Below are positions 23,350-30,966 of a stretch of 47,864 nucleotides of DNA, piece after piece. The first letter of the stretch is position 1; every line of letters begins with the position of its first letter. Under the pieces are notes generated by a model. It saw nothing but the letters and a program-made list of their open reading frames with translations. It was not told the DNA's origin and made no database searches. Source of the DNA: an uncultured Collinsella sp. (GTDB lineage: Bacteria > Actinomycetota > Coriobacteriia > Coriobacteriales > Coriobacteriaceae); NCBI GenBank assembly GCA_900768265.1, contig CAAGCF010000028.1:1-47864 (forward strand), read 5' to 3'. The position numbers were made by a program, and so were the translations under genes.

Positions 23350-24333
23350 TTAGTAGGAAAGCTTCCACATGTAGCGACGCATGGTCAGCGGGTGCTGACG
23401 TGCCTCGGCGATCTGGTTGCCGTACTCGCGCATAACGGCGAGGTGCAGCAGCGGGTTGAAGTAGGTGACGACGCTCGCGGGCACGGCGTCAGCCAGGCCG
23501 TAGTCCTTGGAGTCGATCAGAGCGACCTTGGCGCCCATGCGCTCAAGGAAGGTGAGGGCGCGGGCGTCCATCGGACGGGTGGCGCCATCGGACATGAAGA
23601 AGACGTAGGGCTTACCCTCGGTGGAAACCTCGAACGGACCGTGAAAGTACTCGCCGGTGTTGTAGGCGGCGGCGTCGATCCACTGCATCTCGGTGAACAG
23701 GAAGGCGGCGTGAGAATAAGCCATCTTCTCGGAGGCACCGGAAGCCATGAAGTAGATCATCTTGTCGTCCTTGAAGTCCTCGGCGAACTTCTTGGCGAGC
23801 TTCTTGCAGTGCTGAGCGGCGTTCTCGCAGAGATCGAAGACGTTGGTGAGGCCGGTGATCATGTCCTCGTAGTGATCATAGCCCTCGGTCTGCTGAAGGA
23901 TCTCGAGAGCAAGAGCGATGGCATAGCCGGGCTTCTCGCACTTGGCAGCGTAGTTGGCGTGGAAGCCGTGAACGATGACGTGGTCGGCGTCGACGGTCAG
24001 AGCGGAGCCAGCCTTGTTGGTGAGGGAGACGACCGGGCAGTTGTGCTTCTTGGCGGTCTTGTTGGCCTCAACGGTCTCGGGCGTGGAGCCACCGAGGGAG
24101 CAGGTGATCACGAAGGTGTGCTCGTTGACCCAGGAAGGCGTGTCGTAGTTGAACTCGTTAGCGGTGAAGATCTGAACGTTCAGCTTGTCCGTGTTGTTGG
24201 CCAGGAAGTACTTGGCGGGGTAAAGGTCGGACATGGAGGCACCGCAGCCGACGAAGGCGACGCTGTGGATCTCGTGGTTGGACAGGACGTCAGCGACGAT
24301 CTGCTTAGGGAGGTTAAGGTCGATCTCGTACAT
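23350..24333 (-). CDS. SIS-domain sugar-phosphate deglycase, module 2 (PTS-linked)
   Basis: A 327-residue SIS protein of the FrlB/GfrF type. Domain 1 has VAFVGCGASMSDLYPAKY and TCSLGGSTPETVEA; domain 2 has YFMASGASEKMAYSHAAF and NTGEYFHGPFE. It ends RRYMWKLSY. AAAGGA lies 9 bases before the ATG at 24333. It follows the IID gene by 198 bases on the same strand, and the gap holds hairpins but no T-tracted terminator, so it may be the last gene of the PTS operon. In the Salmonella gfr system a mannose-family PTS is likewise paired with SIS deglycases; the same chemistry is inferred here. Confidence 0.88.
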   Translation of the reverse strand: MYEIDLNLPKQIVADVLSNHEIHSVAFVGCGASMSDLYPAKYFLANNTDKLNVQIFTANEFNYDTPSWVNEHTFVITCSLGGSTPETVEANKTAKKHNCPVVSLTNKAGSALTVDADHVIVHGFHANYAAKCEKPGYAIALALEILQQTEGYDHYEDMITGLTNVFDLCENAAQHCKKLAKKFAEDFKDDKMIYFMASGASEKMAYSHAAFLFTEMQWIDAAAYNTGEYFHGPFEVSTEGKPYVFFMSDGATRPMDARALTFLERMGAKVALIDSKDYGLADAVPASVVTYFNPLLHLAVMREYGNQIAEARQHPLTMRRYMWKLSY

Positions 24334-24423
24334 CTGACACATTCCTTTCGATTATTGCGGCGCCACTTTGCCGGACGCACGCAGGGTTACCGTGATTTGG
24401 ACCGAGTCGCCGGCCCGTTGAGG

Positions 24424-24497
24424 ATGTGACAAAGGAGCTGTCCCTTTGACACATTTAGGGATGGAAGCCTGCCTGGGGTATGGGATGCCAGGCAGGC
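24424..24497. repeat. Two hairpins between IID and SIS module 2 genes
   Basis: ATGTGACAAAGG / CCCTTTGACACAT (24424-24454) carries the AGCTGTCCC centre of the REP-like family. GCCTGCCTGG / CCAGGCAGGC (24467-24497) is a perfect 10-bp stem. They may set transcript stability between PTS and deglycase genes. Confidence 0.75.
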
Positions 24498-24531
24498 CCC
24501 CGGGGGAAAGCGGTTAGACGCTTGGTCGCGA

Positions 24532-25365
24532 CTAGGCCAGGATGCCGGCCGCGGAGAGGGCGATGCCGCCCACGATGGCGATCACGAGAAGCCAACCGGT
24601 GTTGACGTTCTTCTTGATGAGCCAGTACATAAGGCCGGTGAGGCCAAGGGAGATCATCTGAGGCATCATGCCGTCCAGGATGTCCTGGATAACGACGGTG
24701 CCCTCAGCGAACTGCAGCGGGGTGGTGGCGCCGATCAGCGTAGCGATCATGCCGCCCACGGACATAAGACCCACGATGCCGCAGACATACATGAGCTTCT
24801 CCATGAGGTCGCCGCCCTGGAGCTTGCTCAGGTACTCGTGGCCACCCTGGTAGCCGATCTTGGCGGCGAACCAAGTGATCAGCACGGAGGGGACGATGGA
24901 GATGAGCATGGCCAGGATCGGGCCCATGATGGAGCCCTGCTGAGCCAGCTGAACACCCAGACCAAAGGCGATAACGCGGATGGTGCCCTGGAAGAAGGAG
25001 TCACCGATGCCGGAAAGCGGACCCATGAGGGAGGTCTTGACCGCGTTGATCGAATCGGGATCGAAGTTCTCGGGATCCCTGGCGTACTCCTCCTCCATGG
25101 AGGCGGCGAGGCCCAGGACGAAAGCGCTCGTCTGCGGGGTGCAGTTGTAGAACGCCATGTGACGGTGGTAAGCCTCTTTCTTAGCAGCGAGCTGCTTGGG
25201 GTCGGACTCATCCGGATAGAGGCGATCGAGCGTGGGAACCATGCCGTAGAGGAAGCCCATGTTCATCTGACGCTCGTAGTTCCAAGAGGCCTGGATGGCC
25301 CAGGAGCGCCAGAAGAACTGGCTGACCTTCTTGTTCAGGGACACGTCCTTGGTTGCGGTTGCCAT
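24532..25365 (-). CDS. PTS mannose/fructose/sorbose family IID component
   Basis: A 277-residue membrane subunit of a mannose-family PTS. The N-terminal cytoplasmic half (FWRSWAIQASWNYERQMNMGFLYGMVPTLDRLYP) and the signature SLMGPLSGIGDSFFQGTIR are family hallmarks. C-terminal hydrophobic spans end in LLVIAIVGGIALSAAGI. IID pairs with IIC to form the sugar channel. The ATG at 25365 has AAGGAGG upstream and lies 13 bases after the IIC stop; a longer frame would overlap IIC. Part of the IIAB-IIC-IID operon. Confidence 0.95.
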   Translation of the reverse strand: MATATKDVSLNKKVSQFFWRSWAIQASWNYERQMNMGFLYGMVPTLDRLYPDESDPKQLAAKKEAYHRHMAFYNCTPQTSAFVLGLAASMEEEYARDPENFDPDSINAVKTSLMGPLSGIGDSFFQGTIRVIAFGLGVQLAQQGSIMGPILAMLISIVPSVLITWFAAKIGYQGGHEYLSKLQGGDLMEKLMYVCGIVGLMSVGGMIATLIGATTPLQFAEGTVVIQDILDGMMPQMISLGLTGLMYWLIKKNVNTGWLLVIAIVGGIALSAAGILA

Positions 25366-25378
25366 AGTGTGTTCCTCC

Positions 25379-26173
25379 TTAGTCTTCGTCGTCTTCGAGC
25401 GGATCGTAGTCGGAATCGACACCGGCGGCTGCATGGGAACCGTTGAACTTGAAGCCCATGAAGACGACAGCCAGGCACACACCGATCAGAGCGACCGCGA
25501 TGACGGACAGGTTGAGGTAAGCGGCGAGCAGGAAGCCGATGAACAGGAACGGAGTCATACCCTTCTTGATCATCATGGTGAGCAGCAGGGCCAAGCCGTA
25601 GGCGGTCATGATCTTGGTCGAAACGTTAAGACCAGTGGACAGCCACTCGGGAACCATGTTGACGATGGCCTGAACCAGGTCGGTGCCGACAAAGACGGCG
25701 AGGAAGATCGGCAGGAAGTACATGACGGCGTACAGACCGGAGCCGGCGCAGATGTGCATGCGGTAGGCGGTCTTGAACTTTCCGTTATCGATCGCGCTAT
25801 CTGCCACATGGGTGAGGGCGGCGATGATGGAACGGAACACGATGCCGAGGAGCTGACCCAGGACGGCGACCGGGATGGCGATCGTCATGGCGGTCTCGGC
25901 GGAAGCATCGGTCAGGCACGCAAAGGCAGCGGCTACGATGCCGCCCAGGACCATATCGGGCGGAACGGCGGCGCCGACCTGCACCAGGCCCATGGACACG
26001 AGCTCGACGGCGGCACCGACGGCAAGGCCGGTGGGCACATCGCCCAGCAGCAGACCGACGAGCGTAGCGCCAACGAGGGGCTGCTCGAAGTTAAGACGAC
26101 CGAGCAGGCGGGAGTCCCACATGCAGAACACGCCGACGAGGCCGACGAGCACCGCACTGATGAACGTATTCAT
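25379..26173 (-). CDS. PTS mannose/fructose/sorbose family IIC component
   Basis: A 264-residue membrane protein with many hydrophobic spans (FISAVLVGLVGVFCMWDSRL ... LVGATLVGLLLGDVPTGLAVGAAVELVSMG ... VAVLGQLLGIVFRSI). The phrase GLLLGDVPTGLAVGAAVELV is characteristic of mannose-family IIC. A short acidic tail ends DPLEDDED. AAAGGAG is present upstream. It follows IIAB by 36 bases and precedes IID by 13, a tight operon. Confidence 0.95.
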   Translation of the reverse strand: MNTFISAVLVGLVGVFCMWDSRLLGRLNFEQPLVGATLVGLLLGDVPTGLAVGAAVELVSMGLVQVGAAVPPDMVLGGIVAAAFACLTDASAETAMTIAIPVAVLGQLLGIVFRSIIAALTHVADSAIDNGKFKTAYRMHICAGSGLYAVMYFLPIFLAVFVGTDLVQAIVNMVPEWLSTGLNVSTKIMTAYGLALLLTMMIKKGMTPFLFIGFLLAAYLNLSVIAVALIGVCLAVVFMGFKFNGSHAAAGVDSDYDPLEDDED

Positions 26174-26209
26174 ACCCTTCTCCTTTCAGTCAGGCAAAAG
26201 CCTGGTTGA

Positions 26210-27133
26210 TTACAGCTTGGCGTCGATGTCGACGCTCTGATACGTAGGGGTCTGCTGGACGTAAAGCTTGATGCCCATGTCGAGCAGCTGGTTGACGTCG
26301 GCCTTCTGGGTGGCGTCGAGGAAGACGGAGCTGTCCTTGCCGCCGACCTGATCGGCACCGTCGTGGTTGGCGGTGGCGCCCAGGTTGATGGCGTCGAGCT
26401 TGTAGCCCTGGCAGAACTGCAGCATCTCGGCAGTGTTGCCAAAGACGAACATGACGCGCTCGCCGAGGGTGTTGAGCTTGTCCATCTTGGCGAGGGCACG
26501 CTCGACGGTGAAGACGTTCAGGCGCACGCCCTGGGGCTTGGCCAGCTTAAGAGCGCCCTTCTTGATGTCATCGTTGGCGGCAGCGTTGTCGACAACGATG
26601 ATGCGCTCGGCCTGGACCTTGGTGGTCCAGGTAAAGACGACCTGGCCGTGCAGCAGACGGTAGTCAAGACGTGCGAGGACGATCTTGGCGGGACCGGAGC
26701 TGTGACGGGACGCCTTGGCCTTCTTGGCGGGAGCCGCGGCGACCTCGACCGGTGCGTTGGGGTTGGTCAGACCGGTGCGGGCCTCGTTGATGAGGGCCGC
26801 GAGCTCGGCGCCCTTGACGGGGGCGGGGCTCATAGCGAGCGTGAGCGCCAGCGGGATATTGAAACCGCTGACAACCGTGAACTTCGTGCCGTTCTTGGAA
26901 AGCTCGACCATGTTGTTGTTGACCGAGCTACCGAGCATATCGGTTAGCACATACACGGTGTCGTCCGCGTTGAACGTGGCGATCATAGCCTCGACCTTAT
27001 TGGTGATGGGCTCCTTGTCGTCACGAGCAAGCGACACGACGTGGACGTTCGACACGTCGCCGAGAACCATCTCGAGCGTGTCTTTGGCGCCTGCGGCCAG
27101 GCCGCCATGAGATGCGAGAATGATCTGATTCAT
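26210..27133 (-). CDS. PTS mannose-family IIAB fusion
   Basis: A 307-residue cytoplasmic phosphotransfer protein. The IIA domain spans ~1-120, with phospho-accepting His9 in IILASHGGLA. An Ala/Pro/Lys-rich linker (about 123-148) leads to the IIB domain, with His162 in ARLDYRLLHGQVV. The fusion resembles ManX rather than the split IIA/IIB of some systems. AAGGAGG precedes the ATG. First gene of the operon; a TATAAT -10 box at 27160-27165 overlaps the operator candidate at 27162-27179, which suits repression by the module 2 GntR. Sugar specificity cannot be read from the sequence. Confidence 0.95.
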   Translation of the reverse strand: MNQIILASHGGLAAGAKDTLEMVLGDVSNVHVVSLARDDKEPITNKVEAMIATFNADDTVYVLTDMLGSSVNNNMVELSKNGTKFTVVSGFNIPLALTLAMSPAPVKGAELAALINEARTGLTNPNAPVEVAAAPAKKAKASRHSSGPAKIVLARLDYRLLHGQVVFTWTTKVQAERIIVVDNAAANDDIKKGALKLAKPQGVRLNVFTVERALAKMDKLNTLGERVMFVFGNTAEMLQFCQGYKLDAINLGATANHDGADQVGGKDSSVFLDATQKADVNQLLDMGIKLYVQQTPTYQSVDIDAKL

Positions 27134-27161
27134 CTTGCCTCCTCCTTTTCGTTATGGTCAT

Positions 27162-27179
27162 TATAACGTCTTATACGTT
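27162..27179. promoter_or_regulatory. Module 2 operator candidate, site B, over the PTS promoter
   Basis: TATAACGTCTTATACGTT shares TATAACGTCT with site A. A reverse-strand TATAAT (27160-27165), 27 bases before the IIAB ATG, overlaps it. No good -35 box was found. Confidence 0.65.
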
Positions 27180-27316
27180 GCGGATATTGCTAATTAGTAT
27201 AAAGACCGCTCGCGGGTGAAAATCGACCGTTGACGGGTTTAACGCAATCGAAACGTTGGGGCTGGGTAGGCCGGCGCTGGCTGGATAACCCCAGGTCGGA
27301 CCCCGCGCGCAACCCC

Positions 27317-28399
27317 CTATCGCACGAAGTACCAGGGGCTTTCCTGAACGGTGGGCTCCAGCGCAATGCCCGTGCGCTCGCGGAACAGATCCATGTCCTG
27401 CGATTTCTCCGTCCACCACGCGTTAGGCTTAAAGGTCATGCTCTCGACAATACGTTTGACAATGGCGCTGTTGCGCAGCTTGGAGAAGTCGGTGTTCATG
27501 ATCAGGATGGACATGAGCACCAGCGCAATGCCCAGGACCTTGATCGCGCCGGCGGACTCGGCATAGATACCAATGCCGACCAGAACGGTCGCCACGGTTT
27601 CGAACGAAGCCACGACCGGCACCTTCGACGTCTCAAGATCCATCGAAAGGCCCTGCATATAGAAGATGTACGCAAGAGCCGTCGGAATAAAGCCAAAGCC
27701 CGCGAACAGCAGAATGAGCTGCAGGGACATTGCCGCGGCCATATCGGACCACGGAGCCGAAAGCACTGCCATAAAGCATCCGCCAAAGACAAAGCCCCAA
27801 AACGTCACCGCCAGCGGATGCAGCGTCTTGGTGGCCATGCGGCTAAACACCGCCAGCAGCGCACCGCAAAGTCCGGCAATCACACCCGACGCGACGCCCC
27901 AAGTCGAGAAATGGAAACCGGACAGGTCGCCGCTCGTCACCGCGAGCACGCAACCCACAATGTTAAAGACGATGGCGACGAGCTTGTTGGGGGTCACGTC
28001 CTCGCGATAAAGCACACGGCCGAGCATGACGCCAAACACCGGCGAGGTATAGAGCAGCACCGAGGCCGTGGACATGCCCACCTCGCCCATGCACTCGTAA
28101 TAGCAGGTGTTGGCGACGGCCAAACCGACGATACCGACAAGTGCGCAGGGGACGAGCTCTTTAGGACTTGCCTTGAACAGCGTCATGGGACCCGAGGCTT
28201 TTCCCTCACGAGCACCTCCCTGGCAACCCATAAATGCCAAGACCGGAGCCATCAAGACGGCACCCGACAACAGGCGAAAGGCCGCCATGCTCTGAGACGA
28301 AACGCCCAGGGCCGATATTCCGTTAACAAAGATTCCGATGGTGCCCCACATTAGCGCGGCGATCAGCACCAGCACATAGCCCAGATTGCTCCTCTTCAA
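27317..28399 (-). CDS. EamA/DMT-family transporter
   Basis: A 360-residue drug/metabolite transporter with ten predicted membrane spans in two EamA repeats (YVLVLIAALMWGTIGIFVNG ... ASVLLYTSPVFGVMLGRVLY; WGVASGVIAGLCGALLAVFSR ... TSKVPVVASFETVATVLVGIG). A ~50-residue C-terminal cytoplasmic extension follows the last span. The start is set at TTG 28399, because GAGGAGG lies 5 bases upstream, rather than an ATG 12 codons earlier without a ribosome site. An operator-like site about 40 bases upstream shares its core with the PTS operon, so the same repressor may control it. Cargo unknown; amine or sugar by-product export is possible. Confidence 0.88.
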   Translation of the reverse strand: MKRSNLGYVLVLIAALMWGTIGIFVNGISALGVSSQSMAAFRLLSGAVLMAPVLAFMGCQGGAREGKASGPMTLFKASPKELVPCALVGIVGLAVANTCYYECMGEVGMSTASVLLYTSPVFGVMLGRVLYREDVTPNKLVAIVFNIVGCVLAVTSGDLSGFHFSTWGVASGVIAGLCGALLAVFSRMATKTLHPLAVTFWGFVFGGCFMAVLSAPWSDMAAAMSLQLILLFAGFGFIPTALAYIFYMQGLSMDLETSKVPVVASFETVATVLVGIGIYAESAGAIKVLGIALVLMSILIMNTDFSKLRNSAIVKRIVESMTFKPNAWWTEKSQDMDLFRERTGIALEPTVQESPWYFVR

Positions 28400-28437
28400 C
28401 GCAGCCTCCTCGGTATTGTTTCCAATATGTTTCATGC

Positions 28438-28455
28438 TACGTTATAGTCGTTATA
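28438..28455. promoter_or_regulatory. Module 2 operator candidate, site C, upstream of EamA gene
   Basis: The reverse strand reads TATAACGACTATAACGTA, sharing TATAACGWCT with sites A and B. TTGATA 15 bases before TATAAC may be the -35 box, so the site would overlap the promoter. Confidence 0.6.
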
Positions 28456-28558
28456 TACATTTATCAAGACTGAAATCGGCGAACGGGAAACTTTTGACAC
28501 AGGGAGTGTCGCAGGTGCCGGCAGAAAGGGAACGTCCCCAAGTGCCGCTCTAGCAGTT

Positions 28559-28616
28559 GCGGTGAAATAGTTCTCAAACAGAGGTTTCACGCCCCAAACA
28601 GGAACTATTCCACCGC
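28559..28616. repeat. Inverted repeat after SIS module 3
   Basis: GCGGTGAAATAGTTC (28559-28573) and GAACTATTCCACCGC (28602-28616) match with one mismatch. It lies between the SIS stop at 28657 and the EamA promoter, with GGGAACGTCCCC just beside it (28529-28540). Confidence 0.75.
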
Positions 28617-28656
28617 AGCTTATGAGGGGTATTGGGCTGTTAGGCCGCTCTATCCC

Positions 28657-29649
28657 TTAGTAGTCCAGCTTCCACATGTAGCGGCGCGTCATGTAGTCCT
28701 TGTGGGTGACGGCGGAGAGCGCACGCATGTAGACGTTGTTGAGGATCGGGGCAAAGATCAGGTGGTTAAAGTATTCGCTCACGCTGTCCTTGATGTCGTT
28801 GAGGCCGAGCTCCTTGGCGTCGAGCTGGTAGACGCGCTCGCCACCGTACTGGTTGACGAAGCGGATTCCGCGCTCGTCGTTGCAGCGGCTGCGGCCGACG
28901 CTGATGAGCTGGAACAGCGAGGTGCGCTTGTCCAGGATCTCGAAGGGGCCGTGGAAGAAGTCGCAGGTGTTGATGGTGCAGGAGTCGATCTGCAGCATCT
29001 CCTGTACGTTGCAGATGCTAAAGACGTAGGCGGCACCAAAGAGCGGTCCCTGAGCCATAACGTTGATGCAGGGCTTGTCGGCGTTCTGCTCGGCCCACTT
29101 GGCAGCGAGCGGACGGGTGTACTCGACGGCCTTGCGATAGATGGGATCGACCAGGTCGAAGGCGGCCATAGCGGTCTCGTACTCGGCATAGCCCTCGGTC
29201 TGCTGCGTGAGCTCCATGGCGATCATGGTCACGACGGCAGAGTTGGTGCGGCCCATGCAGGACTCGTCGACGGCCAGGCTGTCGTACTGGACCTTGTAGT
29301 CGCAGACCTCGGTGAGGGCGGACTCGTCAACATAGATGGCGATGGTGCTGGCGCCGTGGTCCTTGGCGACCTGGGCGGCGACGATGGTCTCCTTGGTGCC
29401 GCGCATGGACACGACGACGGCCAGGGTGTTCTCGTTGACGTAGGCCGGGGTGGCGTGCACGAACTCGTTGCTGGTGTAGCTGGAGCTCACGACCTGCGTG
29501 GCCTCGTGCTCCATAAAGTACTGGGCAGGATAGTTGCCGCCGTTGGATCCGCCGGCGCCAATCCACACGACGCGCTTGATGCCGCCCTTGTCTGCCTTGT
29601 CAGCCAAAACCTGGGAGACGACATCCTTAACCTGTTCCTGAGTAGTCAT
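28657..29649 (-). CDS. SIS-domain sugar-phosphate deglycase, module 3
   Basis: A 330-residue paralogue of module 2. Domain 1: VVWIGAGGSNGGNYPAQY and VSMRGTKETIVAA; here the phosphate loop has MRGTKE in place of the usual SxxGxTxE pattern. Domain 2: NVMAQGPLFGAAYVFSI and NTCDFFHGPFE, where GEYFHGPFE has become CDFFHGPFE. It ends RRYMWKLDY. These changes suggest a different substrate or altered chemistry. It is divergent from gntR module 3 and shares its 205-base promoter region, which contains three GCATACAA-type sites. Confidence 0.85.
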   Translation of the reverse strand: MTTQEQVKDVVSQVLADKADKGGIKRVVWIGAGGSNGGNYPAQYFMEHEATQVVSSSYTSNEFVHATPAYVNENTLAVVVSMRGTKETIVAAQVAKDHGASTIAIYVDESALTEVCDYKVQYDSLAVDESCMGRTNSAVVTMIAMELTQQTEGYAEYETAMAAFDLVDPIYRKAVEYTRPLAAKWAEQNADKPCINVMAQGPLFGAAYVFSICNVQEMLQIDSCTINTCDFFHGPFEILDKRTSLFQLISVGRSRCNDERGIRFVNQYGGERVYQLDAKELGLNDIKDSVSEYFNHLIFAPILNNVYMRALSAVTHKDYMTRRYMWKLDY

Positions 29650-29687
29650 CGTGCATCAGCCTTTCTTCTCGTTTGATGCTTTCGATG

Positions 29688-29734
29688 GCATACAAGTTAC
29701 ATATATGTTTTAGCGATGTCGACTAGTTGTATGC
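29688..29734. promoter_or_regulatory. Module 3 operator candidates, sites 1 and 2
   Basis: GCATACAAGTTAC starts at 29688 and the inverted TAGTTGTATGC is at 29724-29734, forming a large inverted pair over the SIS promoter region. The third copy is at 29827. Confidence 0.6.
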
Positions 29735-29826
29735 TATATTTGTCTTAGAAATTTTGCTGGTAAAGTTTTCGGCAATCCATTACCAGCGGTTTTGTTGTCA
29801 TGTTGGATACATGCTTGCTTCAGTAA

Positions 29827-29838
29827 GCATACAAGTTA
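29827..29838. promoter_or_regulatory. Module 3 operator candidate, site 3
   Basis: GCATACAAGTTA lies 17 bases upstream of the gntR module 3 ATG, consistent with autoregulation. An ATGCTT / AAGCAT inverted repeat (29811-29830) overlaps it. Confidence 0.6.
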
Positions 29839-29854
29839 GATACAGGTTGTTCGC

Positions 29855-30577
29855 ATGAGCACTTCGTCAAAAAAGAACTTGGCCCAATACGAGCGTCTGG
29901 CGGGTACGCTGCGTGACCGCATCGCCGCCGGCACCTACGCACGCGGAGACAAGCTGCCGTCCGAGATGGAGCTCATGGACGAATCGGGGCTGTCGCGCAG
30001 CACCGTGCGCCACGCGCTTAAGGTGTTAGTTGACGAGGGCCTGGTGCGCACCGAGCGCGGACGTGGCACCTTTGTGGCCGACACGCCCGCGCTCCACGAG
30101 AACAACCTGGTGTTTTCGAGCTATACGGCACAGGTCCAGGGTCAGGGCATGAAGCCCACCACGCGCACCGTGGACTCGGGCTTTGCCAAGGCGGCCGGCA
30201 GCATAGCCAAGTTCTTTGACGCCGCCGTGGGCAGCAAGCTCGTCAAACTTGTCCGCCTGCGCTACCTGGACGATGCGCCGCTGTGTCTGGAGACCACCTA
30301 TTTGCCGCCAAGCTTTGGATCGCTCATCGATCGCGATATCAACGGTTCGCTCTACGCCACGCTGCGCCAGGAATTCCATCGCGCGCCGGCACAGGGGCAC
30401 AAGACCTTTGAGGTGTGCTATGCCTCGCAAAACGAGGCATTTTTGCTCAACGTTGAGCGCGGGCAGGCGCTGATCCTGATCACCGACTACGTCTACGACA
30501 CCGACGGCCACCCGCTCCATGTCTCCAAGCGCATCCAACGCACCGACCGCGCCAAATACACCGAGCCCATCGGCTAG
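29855..30577 (+). CDS. GntR/HutC-family regulator with UTRA domain, module 3
   Basis: A 240-residue regulator. The winged helix is at residues ~10-75 (NLAQYERLAGTLRDRIAAG, KLPSEMELMDESGLSRSTVRHALKVL, GRGTFV). The UTRA domain follows, with YLDDAPLCLETTYLPPSF and a C-terminal ILITDYVYDTDGHPLHVSKRIQR. It is divergent from SIS module 3, with matching sites on both sides of the intergenic region. No clear Shine-Dalgarno was seen before ATG 29855, so the start is less certain than for the other two regulators. Confidence 0.92.
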   Translation: MSTSSKKNLAQYERLAGTLRDRIAAGTYARGDKLPSEMELMDESGLSRSTVRHALKVLVDEGLVRTERGRGTFVADTPALHENNLVFSSYTAQVQGQGMKPTTRTVDSGFAKAAGSIAKFFDAAVGSKLVKLVRLRYLDDAPLCLETTYLPPSFGSLIDRDINGSLYATLRQEFHRAPAQGHKTFEVCYASQNEAFLLNVERGQALILITDYVYDTDGHPLHVSKRIQRTDRAKYTEPIG

Positions 30578-30728
30578 CGCACTAAACGAGGCGAAAACTA
30601 ACTAATATGCGTTTTACCTGCGGTTTTTATTAAATCTCAAGCCGGCATGGCGCAAATGCCAACATCGCCTGGCAACACGCGCCGCCCAAGCTCAACTGTT
30701 CCTGCCCAGAATATCCAGCACCGTAAAC

Positions 30729-30851
30729 CTAAGTGAGTAGACTTTTCGCGACCTGCCAAGCACAACCAAAACAGCCATCTCCGTGACCTGCGGTTTTACT
30801 AAAGCAGATACGCTTTGTGCTCGCCTTGCGCCAAAAAGTCTACTCACTTAG
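30729..30851. repeat. 123-bp inverted-repeat element, copy 2
   Basis: The termini are CTAAGTGAGTAGACTTTT and AAAAAGTCTACTCACTTAG. The interior CCGTGACCTGCGG and TTTTACTAAAGCAG matches copy 1 at 22344-22465. It lies in the 374-base gap between gntR module 3 and the GNAT gene; the rest of that gap shows no gene. Confidence 0.88.
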
Positions 30852-30940
30852 CTCGCAAGGCGTCTCGACGGGACGATTCGAGTCAAAAAAGCGTACGGAC
30901 GCGGCGCTTCTTGCGGCGATTTGATACCGCAAGACAGCCA

Positions 30941-30966
30941 AAAACCTGTCCCTAAATGGTAGGTTT
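30941..30966 (+). repeat. Fragment of the AACCTGTCCC dispersed repeat
   Basis: AAAACCTGTCCCTAAATGG and TAGGTTT match the 3' part of the repeat at 11363-11430. It overlaps the last codons of the GNAT gene. Confidence 0.65.
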
